NCBI RefSeq assembly: GCF_021432085.1
Contig: NZ_CP090366.1
Span: 1,798,001-1,862,000 of the forward strand
Direction: 5' to 3'
Length of the DNA stretch: 64,000 nt
DNA from: Stutzerimonas kunmingensis
Lineage (GTDB): Bacteria; Pseudomonadota; Gammaproteobacteria; Pseudomonadales; Pseudomonadaceae
Both the position numbers and the translations under genes were made by a program. The notes beneath the pieces are model-generated. The model saw only the letters and a program-made list of their open reading frames with translations, had not been told where the DNA came from and searched no databases. Numbering within the stretch: the stretch's first letter is position 1; every line of letters begins with the position of its first letter. Positions 20,671-35,852 of the stretch are shown piece after piece.

Positions 20671-23600
20671 ATGCCTGTTTCCTTCGTCCATCTACGTCTG
20701 CATACCGAGTACTCGCTGGTCGATGGGCTGGTTCGGGTCAAGCCGCTGATCAAGGCGGTCGCGGCAGGCGGCATGCCGGCAGTGGCGGTGACCGACATGA
20801 GCAATATGTGCTCGCTGGTTAAGTTCTATAAAGCCGCGCAGGGCGCCGGCATAAAGCCGATCTGCGGTGCCGATATCTGGATGGCTGGTTGTGACGAGGA
20901 CGGTCCTCTCAGCCGCTTGACCTTGCTGGCGATGAATCCCAAGGGGTATCGCAATCTCACCGAGCTGATCTCTCGCGGCTGGACCGAAGGCCAGCGCAAC
21001 GATCTGGTGATCATCGAGCGCGACTGGGTCAAGCAGGCCTCCGAAGGTGTGATCGCCTTGTCTGGCGCCAGGGAGGGAGAGGTCGGCCAGGCGCTGCTCA
21101 ATGGCGACGAACCACTGGCCGAATCGCGTCTGGCTGAATGGCGCGATGTGTTTGCCGATCGCTTCTACCTGGAAGTTCAGCGCACCAGCCGAGTCAATGA
21201 CGAAGAGTATCTGCACGCTGCAGTCGCGCTCGCCGAGCGCAGCGGTACGCCGCTGGTCGCGACGAACGACGTGCGTTTCCTCAAGCAGGAAGACTTCGAG
21301 GCCCACGAGACCCGCGTATGCATCGGTGAAGGCCGAACTCTGGACGATCCGCGGCGGCCGCGTACCTACTCTGATCAGCAGTATCTGAAGACTCCGGCAG
21401 AGATGGCCGAGCTGTTCAGCGACCTCCCCGAGGCGCTGGAAAACACCGTCGAGATCGCCAAGCGCTGCAACATCGAAGTGCAGTTGGGCACCTACTTCCT
21501 GCCGAACTTCCCCGTGCCCGAGGGCATGACCATCGACGACTACCTGCGTCAGGTGTCGTTTGAAGGACTGGAAGAACGTCTCGAGGTGCTGCTACCCAAG
21601 GACACTCCTGACTACGAGGCGAAGAAGCAGGTCTACATCGATCGCCTTGAGTTCGAGCTGGGCACCATCATCCAGATGGGCTTCCCCGGTTACTTCCTGA
21701 TCGTTATGGACTTCATCAAGTGGGCGAAGAACAACGGTGTACCGGTCGGCCCTGGTCGTGGCTCGGGTGCCGGCTCACTGGTCGCCTACGTGCTGAAGAT
21801 CACCGACCTCGATCCGCTGGCCTATGACCTGCTGTTCGAGCGCTTCCTCAACCCCGAACGTATTTCCATGCCCGACTTCGACGTCGACTTTTGCATGGAT
21901 GGTCGCGACCGGGTCATCGATTACGTGGCCGAGGCATATGGCCGTAATGCGGTCAGCCAGATCATCACCTTCGGCACCATGGCGGCCAAGGCCGTGGTGC
22001 GCGACGTGGCGCGGGTGCAGGGCAAGTCCTACGGCCTGGCTGATCGGTTGTCGAAGATGATTCCCTTCGAAGTCGGCATGACGCTGGAAAAGGCCCACGA
22101 AATGGAGGAGCCGCTGCGCGACTTCCTCGCCGTTGACGAGGACGCCCGGGAAATCTGGGAGATGGCGCTCAAGCTCGAAGGCATTACTCGCGGTACCGGT
22201 AAGCACGCCGGTGGTGTGGTGATCGCGCCAACCAAGCTCACCGACTTCGCGCCGATCGCTTGCGACGAGGAGGGTGGCGGCCTGGTGACCCAGTTCGACA
22301 AGGACGACGTCGAGCAGGCCGGTCTGGTGAAGTTCGACTTCCTCGGCCTGCGGACGCTGACCATCATCAAGTGGGCGTTGGAAACCATCAACCGCGAACA
22401 GGCCAAGAAGGGCCTGGAGCCGATCAACATCGACTTCATCCCGCTGGATGACAAGCCAACCTACCAGTTGCTGCAGAAGGCCGAGACCACCGCGGTATTC
22501 CAGCTCGAATCCCGCGGTATGAAGGAGCTGATCAAAAAGCTCAAGCCCGACTGCCTGGAAGACCTGATCGCACTGGTGGCGCTGTTCCGTCCCGGTCCGT
22601 TGCAATCGGGCATGGTGGACGACTTCATCAACCGCAAGCACGGGCGTGCCGAAGTCTCCTATCCACACCCGGACTACCAGTACGCTGGGCTGGAGCCAGT
22701 GCTCAAGCCCACCTACGGCATCATCCTGTACCAGGAACAGGTGATGCAGATCGCGCAGGTCATGGCCGGCTATACGCTGGGTGGTGCGGACATGCTGCGC
22801 CGCGCCATGGGCAAGAAGAAGCCCGAGGAGATGGCCAAGCAGCGCGGTGGTTTCATCGAAGGCTGTTCCAACAATGGCATCGACAAAGAACTCTCAGGCA
22901 ACATCTTCGACCTGGTAGAGAAGTTCGCCGGTTACGGTTTCAACAAGTCGCACTCGGCGGCCTACGGTCTGGTTTCCTACCAGACGGCCTGGCTCAAGGC
23001 GCACTACCCGTCGCCGTTCATGGCTGCCGTGCTCTCGGCGGATATGCACAATACCGACAAGGTGGTGATCCTCATCGAGGAATGCCGCAGCATGAAGCTG
23101 CGCATCGATCCGCCGGATGTGAATGTTTCCGAATTCAAGTTCACCGTGAACGATGACGGTCGTATCGTCTACGGCCTTGGTGCGGTCAAGGGCGTCGGTG
23201 AGGGGCCCGTAGAGGCCATCGCCGAATGCCGAGCAGAAGGCGGGCCGTTCAAGGATCTGTTCGATTTCTGCGCGCGTATCGACCTGAAACGGATCAACAA
23301 GCGTACCCTTGAGGCGCTGATTCGCTCCGGTGCGCTGGATCGTCTAGGTCCGTATTTCTTCGAAGAGGTCAAGGCCTATCAGGCCAACATCGACCGCAAT
23401 CGGGCGGTTTTGCTGGCGGCGATGGAAGAAGCGGTGCAGGCCGCGGAGCAGACGGCGCGCAGCGCTGAGAGCGGCCACATGGACCTGTTTGGCGGCTTGT
23501 TCGCCGAGCCCGAAGCTGACGTTTACGCCAACCACCGCAAGGCGCGTGAGCTGTCTCTGAAGGAGCGTCTGAAAGGTGAAAAGGACACCCTCGGCCTCTA

Positions 23601-24192
23601 TCTCACTGGTCACCCGATCGATGAATACGAGGGCGAGGTGCGGCGCTTCGCACGCCAGCGCATCGTCGATCTACGTCCGGCGCGTGGCGAGCAGACCATT
23701 GCCGGCCTGATCGTCAATCTGCGGGTAATGAAGAACAAGAAGGGCGACAAGATGGGTTTCATCACCCTGGATGACCGCTCGGGGCGCATCGAGGCGTCAC
23801 TGTTCGCCGAGGCTTTCAATACTGCTCAGGCGTTGTTGCAAACCGATGCGCTGGTCGTGGTGGAGGGCGAGGTAAGCAACGATGATTTTTCCGGTGGCCT
23901 GCGGCTGCGCGCCAAGCAGGTTATGAGCCTGGAAGAGGCGCGCACCGGGCTTGCCGAAAGTCTACGGGTCAAGGTCGCTGGTGAGGCGCTCAAGGGTGAG
24001 CGCATGCGTTGGCTGGCCGAGGTTTGTGGCCGTCATCGCGGGGCCTGCCCGATTACGCTGGAATACACCGGTCGTGACGCGCGTGCCCTGCTGCAGTTCG
24101 GTGAAGCCTGGCGGATCGACCCGGCCGACAACTTGATTCAGGCATTGCGTGACCAGTTCGGGCGCGACAACGTCTTCCTGCAATACCGATAG
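20671..24192 (+). CDS. dnaE: DNA polymerase III alpha subunit
   Basis: DnaE is the replicative polymerase. The 1173-residue product has an N-terminal PHP domain (starting [15 protein letters not shown]), the polymerase palm with PDFDVDF (catalytic Asp near residues 402 and 404), a helix-hairpin-helix region, an OB-fold near residues 1005-1080, and the C-terminal tau-binding tail. The 155-base gap before it holds TACAAT at 20629-20634 as a possible -10, with no convincing -35. It follows rnhB and precedes accA, as in P. aeruginosa. Confidence 0.98.
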   Translation: MPVSFVHLRLHTEYSLVDGLVRVKPLIKAVAAGGMPAVAVTDMSNMCSLVKFYKAAQGAGIKPICGADIWMAGCDEDGPLSRLTLLAMNPKGYRNLTELISRGWTEGQRNDLVIIERDWVKQASEGVIALSGAREGEVGQALLNGDEPLAESRLAEWRDVFADRFYLEVQRTSRVNDEEYLHAAVALAERSGTPLVATNDVRFLKQEDFEAHETRVCIGEGRTLDDPRRPRTYSDQQYLKTPAEMAELFSDLPEALENTVEIAKRCNIEVQLGTYFLPNFPVPEGMTIDDYLRQVSFEGLEERLEVLLPKDTPDYEAKKQVYIDRLEFELGTIIQMGFPGYFLIVMDFIKWAKNNGVPVGPGRGSGAGSLVAYVLKITDLDPLAYDLLFERFLNPERISMPDFDVDFCMDGRDRVIDYVAEAYGRNAVSQIITFGTMAAKAVVRDVARVQGKSYGLADRLSKMIPFEVGMTLEKAHEMEEPLRDFLAVDEDAREIWEMALKLEGITRGTGKHAGGVVIAPTKLTDFAPIACDEEGGGLVTQFDKDDVEQAGLVKFDFLGLRTLTIIKWALETINREQAKKGLEPINIDFIPLDDKPTYQLLQKAETTAVFQLESRGMKELIKKLKPDCLEDLIALVALFRPGPLQSGMVDDFINRKHGRAEVSYPHPDYQYAGLEPVLKPTYGIILYQEQVMQIAQVMAGYTLGGADMLRRAMGKKKPEEMAKQRGGFIEGCSNNGIDKELSGNIFDLVEKFAGYGFNKSHSAAYGLVSYQTAWLKAHYPSPFMAAVLSADMHNTDKVVILIEECRSMKLRIDPPDVNVSEFKFTVNDDGRIVYGLGAVKGVGEGPVEAIAECRAEGGPFKDLFDFCARIDLKRINKRTLEALIRSGALDRLGPYFFEEVKAYQANIDRNRAVLLAAMEEAVQAAEQTARSAESGHMDLFGGLFAEPEADVYANHRKARELSLKERLKGEKDTLGLYLTGHPIDEYEGEVRRFARQRIVDLRPARGEQTIAGLIVNLRVMKNKKGDKMGFITLDDRSGRIEASLFAEAFNTAQALLQTDALVVVEGEVSNDDFSGGLRLRAKQVMSLEEARTGLAESLRVKVAGEALKGERMRWLAEVCGRHRGACPITLEYTGRDARALLQFGEAWRIDPADNLIQALRDQFGRDNVFLQYR

Positions 24193-24202
24193 AGGGCCGA
24201 GG

Positions 24203-24232
24203 CCCGGAACGTCGCCGATGGCGCTTTCCGGG
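24203..24232 (+). terminator. Hairpin after dnaE
   Basis: CCCGGAA (24203-24209) can pair with TTCCGGG further downstream, and an inner GTCGC/GGCG pairing lies in the loop. There is no T-run, so the assignment as a terminator is tentative. Confidence 0.35.
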
Positions 24233-24374
24233 TCAGGCCCGAACGGCCCGGTGATGACCGGGTCATGGTTCAGAACAATTTTTGTTCGACCTGAATGCGC
24301 CCGTCCCGTAAGGTAAGGCGCAAAAAACGGAACAGCCTCCCGGCCGCCTGGCCGTCGACGCATGACGGATGCCT

Positions 24375-25325
24375 ATGAACCCGAATTTCCTGGATTTCGA
24401 ACAGCCGATCGCCGACCTGCAAGCCAAGATCGAAGAATTGCGCCTGGTTGGTAACGACAACTCGCTGAACATCGGCGATGAGATTGCCCGCCTGCAGGAC
24501 AAGAGCGAATCGCTCACCGAAAGCATCTTCGGCAATCTGACCAGCTGGCAGATCGCCCGCCTGGCTCGCCACCCGCAGCGCCCCTACACCCTCGACTACA
24601 TCAATCACCTGTTCAGCGAGTTCGAAGAGCTGCACGGTGATCGCCACTTCTCCGATGACGCCGCTATCGTGGGCGGTACTGCGCGTCTGGACGGACAGCC
24701 GGTGATGATCATCGGTCATCAGAAGGGCCGTGAGGTGCGCGAGAAGGTACGCCGTAACTTCGGCATGCCGCGCCCCGAGGGTTACCGAAAGGCGTGCCGT
24801 CTGATGGAGATGGCCGAGCGCTTCAAGATGCCGATCCTGACCTTCATCGACACCCCGGGCGCCTATCCGGGTATCGATGCCGAAGAGCGCAACCAGAGCG
24901 AGGCCATTGCCTGGAACCTGCGCGTCATGGCACGTCTGAAGACGCCGATCATTGCCACCGTGATCGGTGAGGGCGGTTCTGGCGGAGCCCTGGCTATTGG
25001 CGTCTGCGACCAGCTGAACATGCTGCAGTATTCCACCTACGCGGTGATTTCGCCGGAAGGCTGCGCCTCGATTCTCTGGCGCACCGCCGAGAAGGCACCT
25101 GAAGCGGCCGAGGCCATGGGTGTGACGGCTGAGCGTCTCAAGGACCTGGGCATCGTCGACAAGGTGATCCCGGAGCCTCTGGGCGGCGCCCACCGCAATC
25201 CTGCCGTCATGGCTGCGGCCATGCGTGAGCAGCTGAACAGCCAGCTGCATATGCTCAAGTCGCTGGATACCGATGCGCTGCTCGCGCGCCGCTATGAGCG
25301 CCTGATGAGCTACGGTATCGCCTGA
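24375..25325 (+). CDS. accA: Acetyl-CoA carboxylase carboxyltransferase subunit alpha
   Basis: AccA and AccD form the carboxyltransferase that makes malonyl-CoA, the first committed step of fatty acid synthesis. The 316-residue product begins [16 protein letters not shown] and contains the conserved [16 protein letters not shown] and EGGSGGALA segments. I chose ATG 24375 over 24369 (adds Met-Pro) by comparison with the usual MNPNFLDF start. A strong hairpin follows its stop. Confidence 0.97.
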   Translation: MNPNFLDFEQPIADLQAKIEELRLVGNDNSLNIGDEIARLQDKSESLTESIFGNLTSWQIARLARHPQRPYTLDYINHLFSEFEELHGDRHFSDDAAIVGGTARLDGQPVMIIGHQKGREVREKVRRNFGMPRPEGYRKACRLMEMAERFKMPILTFIDTPGAYPGIDAEERNQSEAIAWNLRVMARLKTPIIATVIGEGGSGGALAIGVCDQLNMLQYSTYAVISPEGCASILWRTAEKAPEAAEAMGVTAERLKDLGIVDKVIPEPLGGAHRNPAVMAAAMREQLNSQLHMLKSLDTDALLARRYERLMSYGIA

Positions 25326-25341
25326 TCCGTCACGCCTGATC

Positions 25342-25376
25342 CGCGTCTCGATTTCACCGTTCGAAATCGAGACGCG
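25342..25376. terminator. Long hairpin after accA
   Basis: A perfect 14-base stem, CGCGTCTCGATTTC (25342-25355) with its complement at 25363-25376, encloses a seven-base loop. There is no T-run. Its position 17 bases after the accA stop supports a terminator or an mRNA 3' end. Confidence 0.6.
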
Positions 25377-25469
25377 AAAGCCACTGGGTTGATCGCCCCC
25401 AACGTCCTATCGCTGCTTCTGCCGCCGGGCTTTATGCTTGCCGTCAACGCCGGTCATCGAAGCGCTCGT

Positions 25470-26759
25470 ATGTCCCTCGACTCCCTCCTGCTTTCAGCTC
25501 TCGCACCTTGGCGTGGTTCACCGACGTGGTGGGTCGCGTTGTCTGGTGGTCTTGATTCGACCGTCCTGTTGCATTTGCTGGTACGGCTCGCTGGACAGCA
25601 TGAGTTGCCTGCGATTCGCGCGATCCATGTGCATCATGGCCTGCAAGCCGCTGGTGAGGGCTGGCCGGCGCATTGCCAGGCGATCTGCGACGGTTTAGGA
25701 GTTCCTTTGCAAATGGTCCGCGTGAAGGTCGTGCCTGGCGCAAGCCTGGAGCGTGCGGCGCGCGAGGCTCGCTATGAAGCGTTCTCCGAATGCCTGAGGG
25801 AGGGCGAGCTGCTCCTGACAGGTCAACACCGTGACGATCAGGCCGAAACTGTGCTGTTTCGTCTGCTTCGTGGGGCTGGCGTGCGCGGTCTGGCAGCGAT
25901 GCCGGTGGAGCGGTCGCTAGGTCTGGGCAGACTGGTGAGACCGCTTCTCGGCGTATCGCGCATCGAACTCGAGGCGTACGCCCGGCGCAACGCATTACGC
26001 TGGGTCGAGGATCCGAGCAATCAGGATCACAACTATTCGCGCAATTTTCTGCGCCGCGAGGTCATGCCGCTTTTAAAGCGGCGCTGGCCGCAGGCGGCTT
26101 CGAGTATGGCTCGAGCAGCGGCTCATATGACTGAAGCGCAGCAACTGCTGGACGAGCTGGCGCAACAGGATCTGCTCATTGCGAACATGGCCAGCGCTTT
26201 TGAGTGGCTGCGCCTGCCGAGCCTTGCGCTACCGCCGTTGCGAGCATTGACGCCGGTGCGTCAGCGCAACGCGCTACGTCATTGGCTGGCGAGCTTCACG
26301 CTGGCGCCGGATGAGGATCACTGGGCCGGCTGGGCGTCGCTGCTGAATGCCCGGCCGGATGCCACGCCGCGATGGTGCTTGGCAGGGGGCGAGCTGCAGC
26401 GCACTGGCGAGCGGGTCTGGTGGCTGCCCGATAGCTGGCTTGAGCCGGTTGTCGAGCCGATCGACTGGTCGGATCCGTCCACAGCCCTGGATCTCCCAGG
26501 CAATGGCATGCTTCGAGGGGAGGGTGAGCCACCTGCCGGTAAACTCCAGGTCCGCTATCGGCACGGTGGCGAGGCGCTTCTCGTGCCTGGCCGCGGCCGG
26601 CGCGACCTGAAACGTCTGCTTAACGAGGCTGGCGTTCCCCATTTTGCGCGCAGTCGTCTGCCATTGCTTTACTGCAATGATGAACTGATCGGCGTAGCCA
26701 ATCTGCCACTCCTGGCTAACGGGCGGTTCGCCCTGTATTGGTGCGTGCCGGACTTCTAA
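25470..26759 (+). CDS. tilS: tRNA(Ile)-lysidine synthetase
   Basis: TilS modifies the C34 wobble base of the Ile-CAU tRNA to lysidine using ATP and Lys, changing codon reading from AUG to AUA. The product is 429 residues from the chosen ATG (MSLDSLLLSALAPW). The PP-loop SGGLDST is at residues 25-31, HHGL and HRDDQAETVLFRLLRGAG follow, and C-terminal substrate-binding domains carry GRRDLKRLLNEAGVP. An in-frame opening at 25389 would add 27 residues and is less likely. Confidence 0.95.
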   Translation: MSLDSLLLSALAPWRGSPTWWVALSGGLDSTVLLHLLVRLAGQHELPAIRAIHVHHGLQAAGEGWPAHCQAICDGLGVPLQMVRVKVVPGASLERAAREARYEAFSECLREGELLLTGQHRDDQAETVLFRLLRGAGVRGLAAMPVERSLGLGRLVRPLLGVSRIELEAYARRNALRWVEDPSNQDHNYSRNFLRREVMPLLKRRWPQAASSMARAAAHMTEAQQLLDELAQQDLLIANMASAFEWLRLPSLALPPLRALTPVRQRNALRHWLASFTLAPDEDHWAGWASLLNARPDATPRWCLAGGELQRTGERVWWLPDSWLEPVVEPIDWSDPSTALDLPGNGMLRGEGEPPAGKLQVRYRHGGEALLVPGRGRRDLKRLLNEAGVPHFARSRLPLLYCNDELIGVANLPLLANGRFALYWCVPDF

Positions 26760-26764
26760 GTGGT

Positions 26765-26793
26765 TTGAGCTGATAAGGCCTTTCCGGTAGACT
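26765..26793 (+). promoter_or_regulatory. Predicted sigma-70 promoter of pyrG-kdsA-eno
   Basis: TTGAGC (26765-26770) and TAGACT (26788-26793) are separated by exactly 17 bases and lie just after the tilS stop. Transcription would start near 26800, giving a leader of about 128 bases. This rests on sequence match only. Confidence 0.5.
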
Positions 26794-26906
26794 ACGCTCC
26801 CGTCTCAATACAGCTTCTGCGGTTTCTTCGAATCCGTGGCAGTTGCGCTATTGCCGCTCGCGAGCAATGGCATCTTCGCTTTCCCCCGGCGGCGCCGGCC
26901 GCTTAA

Positions 26907-30724
<3,818 letters not shown>

Positions 30725-30736
30725 TCCGCGGTACTT

Positions 30737-30766
30737 AAAAAAGGGCGGCGCAAGTCGCCCTTTTTT
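30737..30766 (+). terminator. Rho-independent terminator after eno
   Basis: A-run, GGGCG stem, eight-base loop, CGCCC stem and a six-T run (30761-30766) make a classical terminator closing the pyrG-kdsA-eno unit. Confidence 0.9.
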
Positions 30767-30857
30767 GTTTCAATCGCTCCGTGCCCGCGTGCAAACTCTT
30801 CGTGCCTCCAGAGCCGTCGCTGTTTGCCAATACCCGAATTTCAGCTGAAGTCGTTTC

Positions 30858-31145
30858 ATGCCTTCTATGCGCCGCCCCTACTGGTTGTTCGTCGTACTGA
30901 TACTGCTGCTGGGTGGTCTGCAGTACCGTCTCTGGGTGGGCGAGGGCAGCCTGGCTCAGGTCAATGGCCTGAACAAGCAGATCGCCGAACAGCAGGGTGA
31001 GAACGAGCGTCTCCTGGAGCGCAATCGAATCCTCGAGGCGGAGGTTCTGGAGCTCAAGCAGGGCATGGAGACCGTCGAAGAGCGGGCCCGCCAGGAACTC
31101 GGCATGGTCAAAGAGGGCGAAACCCTCTATCAGCTGATCGAATGA
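30858..31145 (+). CDS. ftsB: Cell division protein FtsB
   Basis: FtsB is a small bitopic divisome protein that works with FtsL and FtsQ to activate septal peptidoglycan synthesis. The 95-residue product has one N-terminal membrane segment (about residues 8-24) followed by a periplasmic coiled coil (LNKQIAEQQGENERLLERN). An ATG at 30867 (MRRPYW) is an equally plausible start. The stop overlaps the ispD ATG, the usual ftsB-ispD pairing. Confidence 0.95.
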   Translation: MPSMRRPYWLFVVLILLLGGLQYRLWVGEGSLAQVNGLNKQIAEQQGENERLLERNRILEAEVLELKQGMETVEERARQELGMVKEGETLYQLIE

Positions 31146-31858
31146 GTCCGCGCGATCAGCCTGCCTTCTGGGTCGTCATCCCGGCTGCCGGTGTCGGCAG
31201 TCGTATGCGCGCAGATCGTCCCAAGCAGTATCTGTTGCTGGGTGAGCGCAGCATTATCGAACACACCCTCGATTGTTTTCTGAACCACCCGGCACTTGCT
31301 GGTTTGGTGGTTTGCATTGCGCCTGACGATCCCTACTGGCCGGCGCTGCCCTGCGCTCGCGATACTCGCGTGCAGCTTGCGCCGGGCGGTCGTGAACGTT
31401 GCGATTCGGTACTCAGTGGGCTGCAGCGCCTCGATGAACTGGGCGCGAATGAGCATGACTGGGTGCTGGTGCACGACGCGGCCCGTCCCAATCTTGCGCG
31501 TGAGGATCTGGACAGGTTGCTGGCCGAGTTGGCCGATGATCCGGTCGGTGGTCTGCTGGCTGTTCCGGCGCGGGACACCCTCAAGCGCGTAGGTCCGGAT
31601 GGGCGTGTGGTGGAGACGGTGGACCGCAGCGTCATCTGGCAGGCTTTCACTCCGCAGATGTTCCGCCTGGGCATGTTGTGCGACGCGCTCGAAGCTGCAC
31701 TCGCGTCCCGTATGCAGGTTACCGACGAGGCGTCGGCACTGGAGTGGGCAGGTCACTCGCCTAGGGTGATAGAAGGGCGGGCGGACAACCTGAAGGTCAC
31801 CCGGCCCGAAGATCTGGAGTGGCTGGCGCAGCGCTGGAAGACAGACCGCGAGTCTTGA
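31142..31858 (+). CDS. ispD: 2-C-methyl-D-erythritol 4-phosphate cytidylyltransferase
   Basis: IspD transfers CMP to MEP in isoprenoid synthesis. The 238-residue product has the nucleotide-binding PAAGVGSRMRADRPKQYL, VLVHDAARP and VPARDTLKR motifs. It overlaps ftsB by four bases. In P. aeruginosa and here the partner ispF is not adjacent but lies a few kb downstream (38405). Confidence 0.96.
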   Translation: MSPRDQPAFWVVIPAAGVGSRMRADRPKQYLLLGERSIIEHTLDCFLNHPALAGLVVCIAPDDPYWPALPCARDTRVQLAPGGRERCDSVLSGLQRLDELGANEHDWVLVHDAARPNLAREDLDRLLAELADDPVGGLLAVPARDTLKRVGPDGRVVETVDRSVIWQAFTPQMFRLGMLCDALEAALASRMQVTDEASALEWAGHSPRVIEGRADNLKVTRPEDLEWLAQRWKTDRES

Positions 31859-31862
31859 GAAC

Positions 31863-31879
31863 GGCAGGGGTTGCCTGCC
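31863..31879. terminator. Short hairpin between ispD and baeRF gene
   Basis: GGCAGG (31863-31868) and CCTGCC (31874-31879) around a five-base loop lie between two convergent genes. The stem is short and without a T-run. Confidence 0.35.
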
Positions 31880-31890
31880 CGCCATTTACA

Positions 31891-33057
31891 TCAGAAACGA
31901 TAGATCGCCGCAGCGCCGGTGCCGGTCGGCATCCGTTCGGTCGGTACCACAACCACGTCTCCACCTTGCTCGAGTGTCCAGATGGTCAGCTCATCCAGCA
32001 GGTCGGGTGTGTTGACGTCATCTTCGCTGGTCGGCGTTGCCGTTCCGTCAGTTTTGTCGACATGGCCGGGAATCTGCCGCTCGGCCTCCACCAGCAAGGT
32101 GGCGACCCGGCCTTGGCGGGTGGCCTGACCGATATCCTCGAGGTGGTCGGATGCCAGCCCCTGGCCATGGGATGCGCCGAACTGGTTGAGCAAGTCTTCC
32201 AGGCGCTTGAGATAGCGCGGCTGCATCACCATCCAGCTTTTCTCACGTAGCTCATTGACGCTCAATGCGTTCTGGCCGGTCTCGATGCCCTCCGGCAGCA
32301 GGCAGTCATTGTGGCTGAGGCGTCGGAAGTGCGACTGCTGCTCGGGCAGAGCGGCGAGGATCAGCGGCAGGCCGGATGGGCGCGAGTGATGTTCGGTGAT
32401 AGCGCGATCGACTTCGCGAAAGTAGCGATCACGGTCCCGGTCGATCTCCGCCTGCTTGCCGCTGCCGCCAGCCTCCACCTGCATCGGGTCGCCGCGTTCG
32501 CTGGAGCGGCCATAACCCTGGGGAAACCCACTTTGACCCTTCTCGGTGAGGTCGCTGCCCAGGGCGTCGGCGAGTGTCCGGGGCACACCGTCGTGCAGCT
32601 TCACCTCGTCGAGGGCATCACGGTTGCCCTCGAACAAGCGTACCGAGTCGCGCGAGAGGCAGAGGATCTGAAAGCGGTCGGCTGACTGTGCAATGCGTAC
32701 CAGCGGTTTGAGGTGCATGCGCGCGTTGGCCACGGCCATTTCCGGCACGCTGCGTTGCAGTCGATAGACCTGGAAGTAGTCCTTGGCGGCAAAAGCGGCC
32801 AGGCCGTCGAGGCTGTGGTTCCAGAAGTCACTGTTGTCGATCAGGGCGTAGAACGGCTCGAGCAGGGTGTGTGCCTTGTCGCCATGGCCTTGCTGCTTGA
32901 GTGATTCTTCCAGCTGCTTGACCAGGTGCTTGAAGCGGATCGGGTCCTGCTGACGCTCGGGAAAGCTGCGATGAGTGGGTTGGTACACGGACAGGCAGGG
33001 CCCGTCTCGTTTTGACAGCAGTTTGGTCAGGGTTTCGCGGTCGAGCAGTCGGTTCAT
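31891..33057 (-). CDS. baeRF-family protein (bacterial homologue of archaeo-eukaryotic release factor/Pelota domains)
   Basis: The 388-residue protein starts with the pattern GPCLSVYQPTHRS and ends with a Pelota/eRF1-like C-terminal domain: TPDLLDELTIWTLEQGGDVVV, then VPTERMPTGTGAAAIYRF. These are the hallmarks I know for bacterial release-factor-like (baeRF) families. No GGQ peptidyl-hydrolase motif is visible. GGAGG precedes the ATG. An HPF-like ribosome-associated protein is encoded 75 bases upstream on the same strand, so the pair probably forms an operon acting on ribosomes under stress. The biochemical function is unknown, and I cannot assign the subfamily number reliably. Confidence 0.75.
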   Translation of the reverse strand: MNRLLDRETLTKLLSKRDGPCLSVYQPTHRSFPERQQDPIRFKHLVKQLEESLKQQGHGDKAHTLLEPFYALIDNSDFWNHSLDGLAAFAAKDYFQVYRLQRSVPEMAVANARMHLKPLVRIAQSADRFQILCLSRDSVRLFEGNRDALDEVKLHDGVPRTLADALGSDLTEKGQSGFPQGYGRSSERGDPMQVEAGGSGKQAEIDRDRDRYFREVDRAITEHHSRPSGLPLILAALPEQQSHFRRLSHNDCLLPEGIETGQNALSVNELREKSWMVMQPRYLKRLEDLLNQFGASHGQGLASDHLEDIGQATRQGRVATLLVEAERQIPGHVDKTDGTATPTSEDDVNTPDLLDELTIWTLEQGGDVVVVPTERMPTGTGAAAIYRF

Positions 33058-33132
33058 GCGTGGCCTCCAGTAGCGGTGGTTCGGTCCCTCGCAGAAGTGT
33101 CGATGGCGCGCTCATTGGCCATCGAGGGCCAG

Positions 33133-33447
33133 TCAGTGGCGGTTGATCTTGTCCAGAACGTGGCTCAGTGCGTGGTTCAGCTTCTCCGCGGCGCCGTTGA
33201 TTGCCAGGTCCAGCGTTTCGGCCTTGTGGGTGGCCGAGATGGGGTCGTGACCCTTGACCCTCGCCTCCATCTGGCAGCGCTTGTCATGGGGACCGCTCTT
33301 GCTGCTGTTTTCGTCGTTGAGATGGACCTCGACTCGGGTCAGGTGATCATCGAAGCGCTCCAGTTCGGTCTCGACCGTGGCCTTCACTCGTTCTTCCAGA
33401 TCGGCGGTGACGCTGATGCTGTGGTTACTGTTCACCAGAACCTGCAT
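33133..33447 (-). CDS. HPF/RaiA-family ribosome-associated protein (first paralogue)
   Basis: The 104-residue protein has the beta-alpha-beta-beta-beta-alpha pattern of hibernation-promoting factor/RaiA (sigma-54 modulation) proteins, with EVHLNDEN and HDKRCQMEARVKG. Such proteins bind the decoding centre of the 30S subunit and protect idle ribosomes. A near-perfect ribosome-binding site (AGGAGGAAACC) precedes the ATG. The canonical pseudomonad HPF gene sits near rpoN, so this is an extra copy. A second paralogue lies at 61814, sharing the HLNDEN, HDKRCQ and THKAE blocks. Confidence 0.85.
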   Translation of the reverse strand: MQVLVNSNHSISVTADLEERVKATVETELERFDDHLTRVEVHLNDENSSKSGPHDKRCQMEARVKGHDPISATHKAETLDLAINGAAEKLNHALSHVLDKINRH

Positions 33448-33572
33448 GGTTTCCTCCTGATTGCAGCGCTGCGCTCATCCAGCGCGGGCGGCTCGAAGAG
33501 CAGCAGCTACACAGGGTACGACGTGGGGGATTAAGGCGGGTTCCGCGTCATTAGAGGCGTCTGACGCGCGGT

Positions 33573-34484
33573 TCAGTGCCCGTTCCGGTCGCCGGTCCTG
33601 GCGTACTCCGAACGCTTGGCAAGACCGGTCTTGAGGGCCTCGACCAAGAGCCGAACTTTCGGTAGCGGGTAGCGCCGTTGCGGGTAAACCGCCCACACGG
33701 CGGTATCTGGCGGCTGATTGCTTTCCAGTAGCGAAACCAGCTCGCCGCGACGCAGCGGCCCTTGCACGTAGTAGTCCGGCAGCTGGCACAGGCCAAAGCC
33801 ACGCAGGGCTGCATCCAGCACCGCCTCGCCACTGTTGCAGCGCCAGTTGCCGCTGGGCTTGAAGTGCTGCTCGCGGCCCTCGATCTGAAGCGACCAGATG
33901 TCGCTCGTGCCGATCAGGCAGTTGTGTCGCGCCAGCTCCGACAGGGTGTGTGGCCGTCCGTAGCGTTCGAGGTAGCTCGGTGCAGCGCACAGGTACATTG
34001 CTCGCGGCGCGATGCGGGTGGCAACCAGGCGCGACTCGCCGAGTTTGCCGAGGCGGATGGCCAGGTCGTAGCCCTCCTGAACCAGATCGAGGGTGCGGTT
34101 GGACAGCTCGATATCGACGCGCAGTTGCGGATGCTGGGCCATGAATTCGTTCACCAGCGGCACGATGAAGCGCTCGCCATAGGCCACCGCAGCGGTCATG
34201 CGTAACAGCCCGGTCGGTGCGCTGTGCAGATCGCTGATGGCCAGAAAGGCTTCGTCACGTTCCTCGATCAAGCGCTGGCAGCGGGTGAAGAAGGTATGCC
34301 CGGCCTCGGTCAGCGAGACGCGGCGGGTGGTGCGATAGAGCAAACGCGCTTGCAGGCGTTCTTCAAGGCGCGCGACCTGTCGGCTGACATGCGAGGATGA
34401 AACCCGCAGCCGCTCAGCGGCGCGCATGAAGCTGCCGCATTCGGCGACAGCCACGAATTCGTCAAGGCCTTCCCAGCGGCTCAT
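33573..34484 (-). CDS. LysR-family transcriptional regulator, divergent from adhC (GfnR-like)
   Basis: The 303-residue protein has an N-terminal winged helix-turn-helix (about residues 4-63; FVAVAECGSFMRAAERLRVS with VSRQVARLEE) and a type 2 periplasmic-binding-like effector domain. I used the ATG at 34484 (MSRWEGLDEF) rather than 34511. It is divergent from the formaldehyde detoxification genes. In P. aeruginosa the regulator at this place is called GfnR and responds to formaldehyde; the same role is inferred from position. Confidence 0.88.
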   Translation of the reverse strand: MSRWEGLDEFVAVAECGSFMRAAERLRVSSSHVSRQVARLEERLQARLLYRTTRRVSLTEAGHTFFTRCQRLIEERDEAFLAISDLHSAPTGLLRMTAAVAYGERFIVPLVNEFMAQHPQLRVDIELSNRTLDLVQEGYDLAIRLGKLGESRLVATRIAPRAMYLCAAPSYLERYGRPHTLSELARHNCLIGTSDIWSLQIEGREQHFKPSGNWRCNSGEAVLDAALRGFGLCQLPDYYVQGPLRRGELVSLLESNQPPDTAVWAVYPQRRYPLPKVRLLVEALKTGLAKRSEYARTGDRNGH

Positions 34485-34566
34485 GGGTTCTCCGGTGTCA
34501 GATTCCAGCAAGCGGGTTGCAAAGATCCTAACGTGATGAGCGCCGATTGTCCCTCAACAGCAATAA

Positions 34567-35763
<1,197 letters not shown>

Positions 35764-35770
35764 TCCCCAG

Positions 35771-35836
35771 GGTGGATAACGCCGTCGCCAGACGGCTTGT
35801 CCACCTCGACCGGTGGAAGCCCGCGCGGTTTCCACC
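35771..35836. repeat. Two tandem GGTGGA...TCCACC hairpins
   Basis: Hairpin 1 (35771-35805) pairs GGTGGA with TCCACC and has an inner GCCGTC/GACGGC stem. Hairpin 2 (35812-35836) pairs GGTGGAA with TTCCACC. The GGTGGAT motif recurs at the fghA stop (36700-36706). They look like REP-type intergenic elements. Confidence 0.5.
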
Positions 35837-35852
35837 TTCGCGAGGCCTGTTC

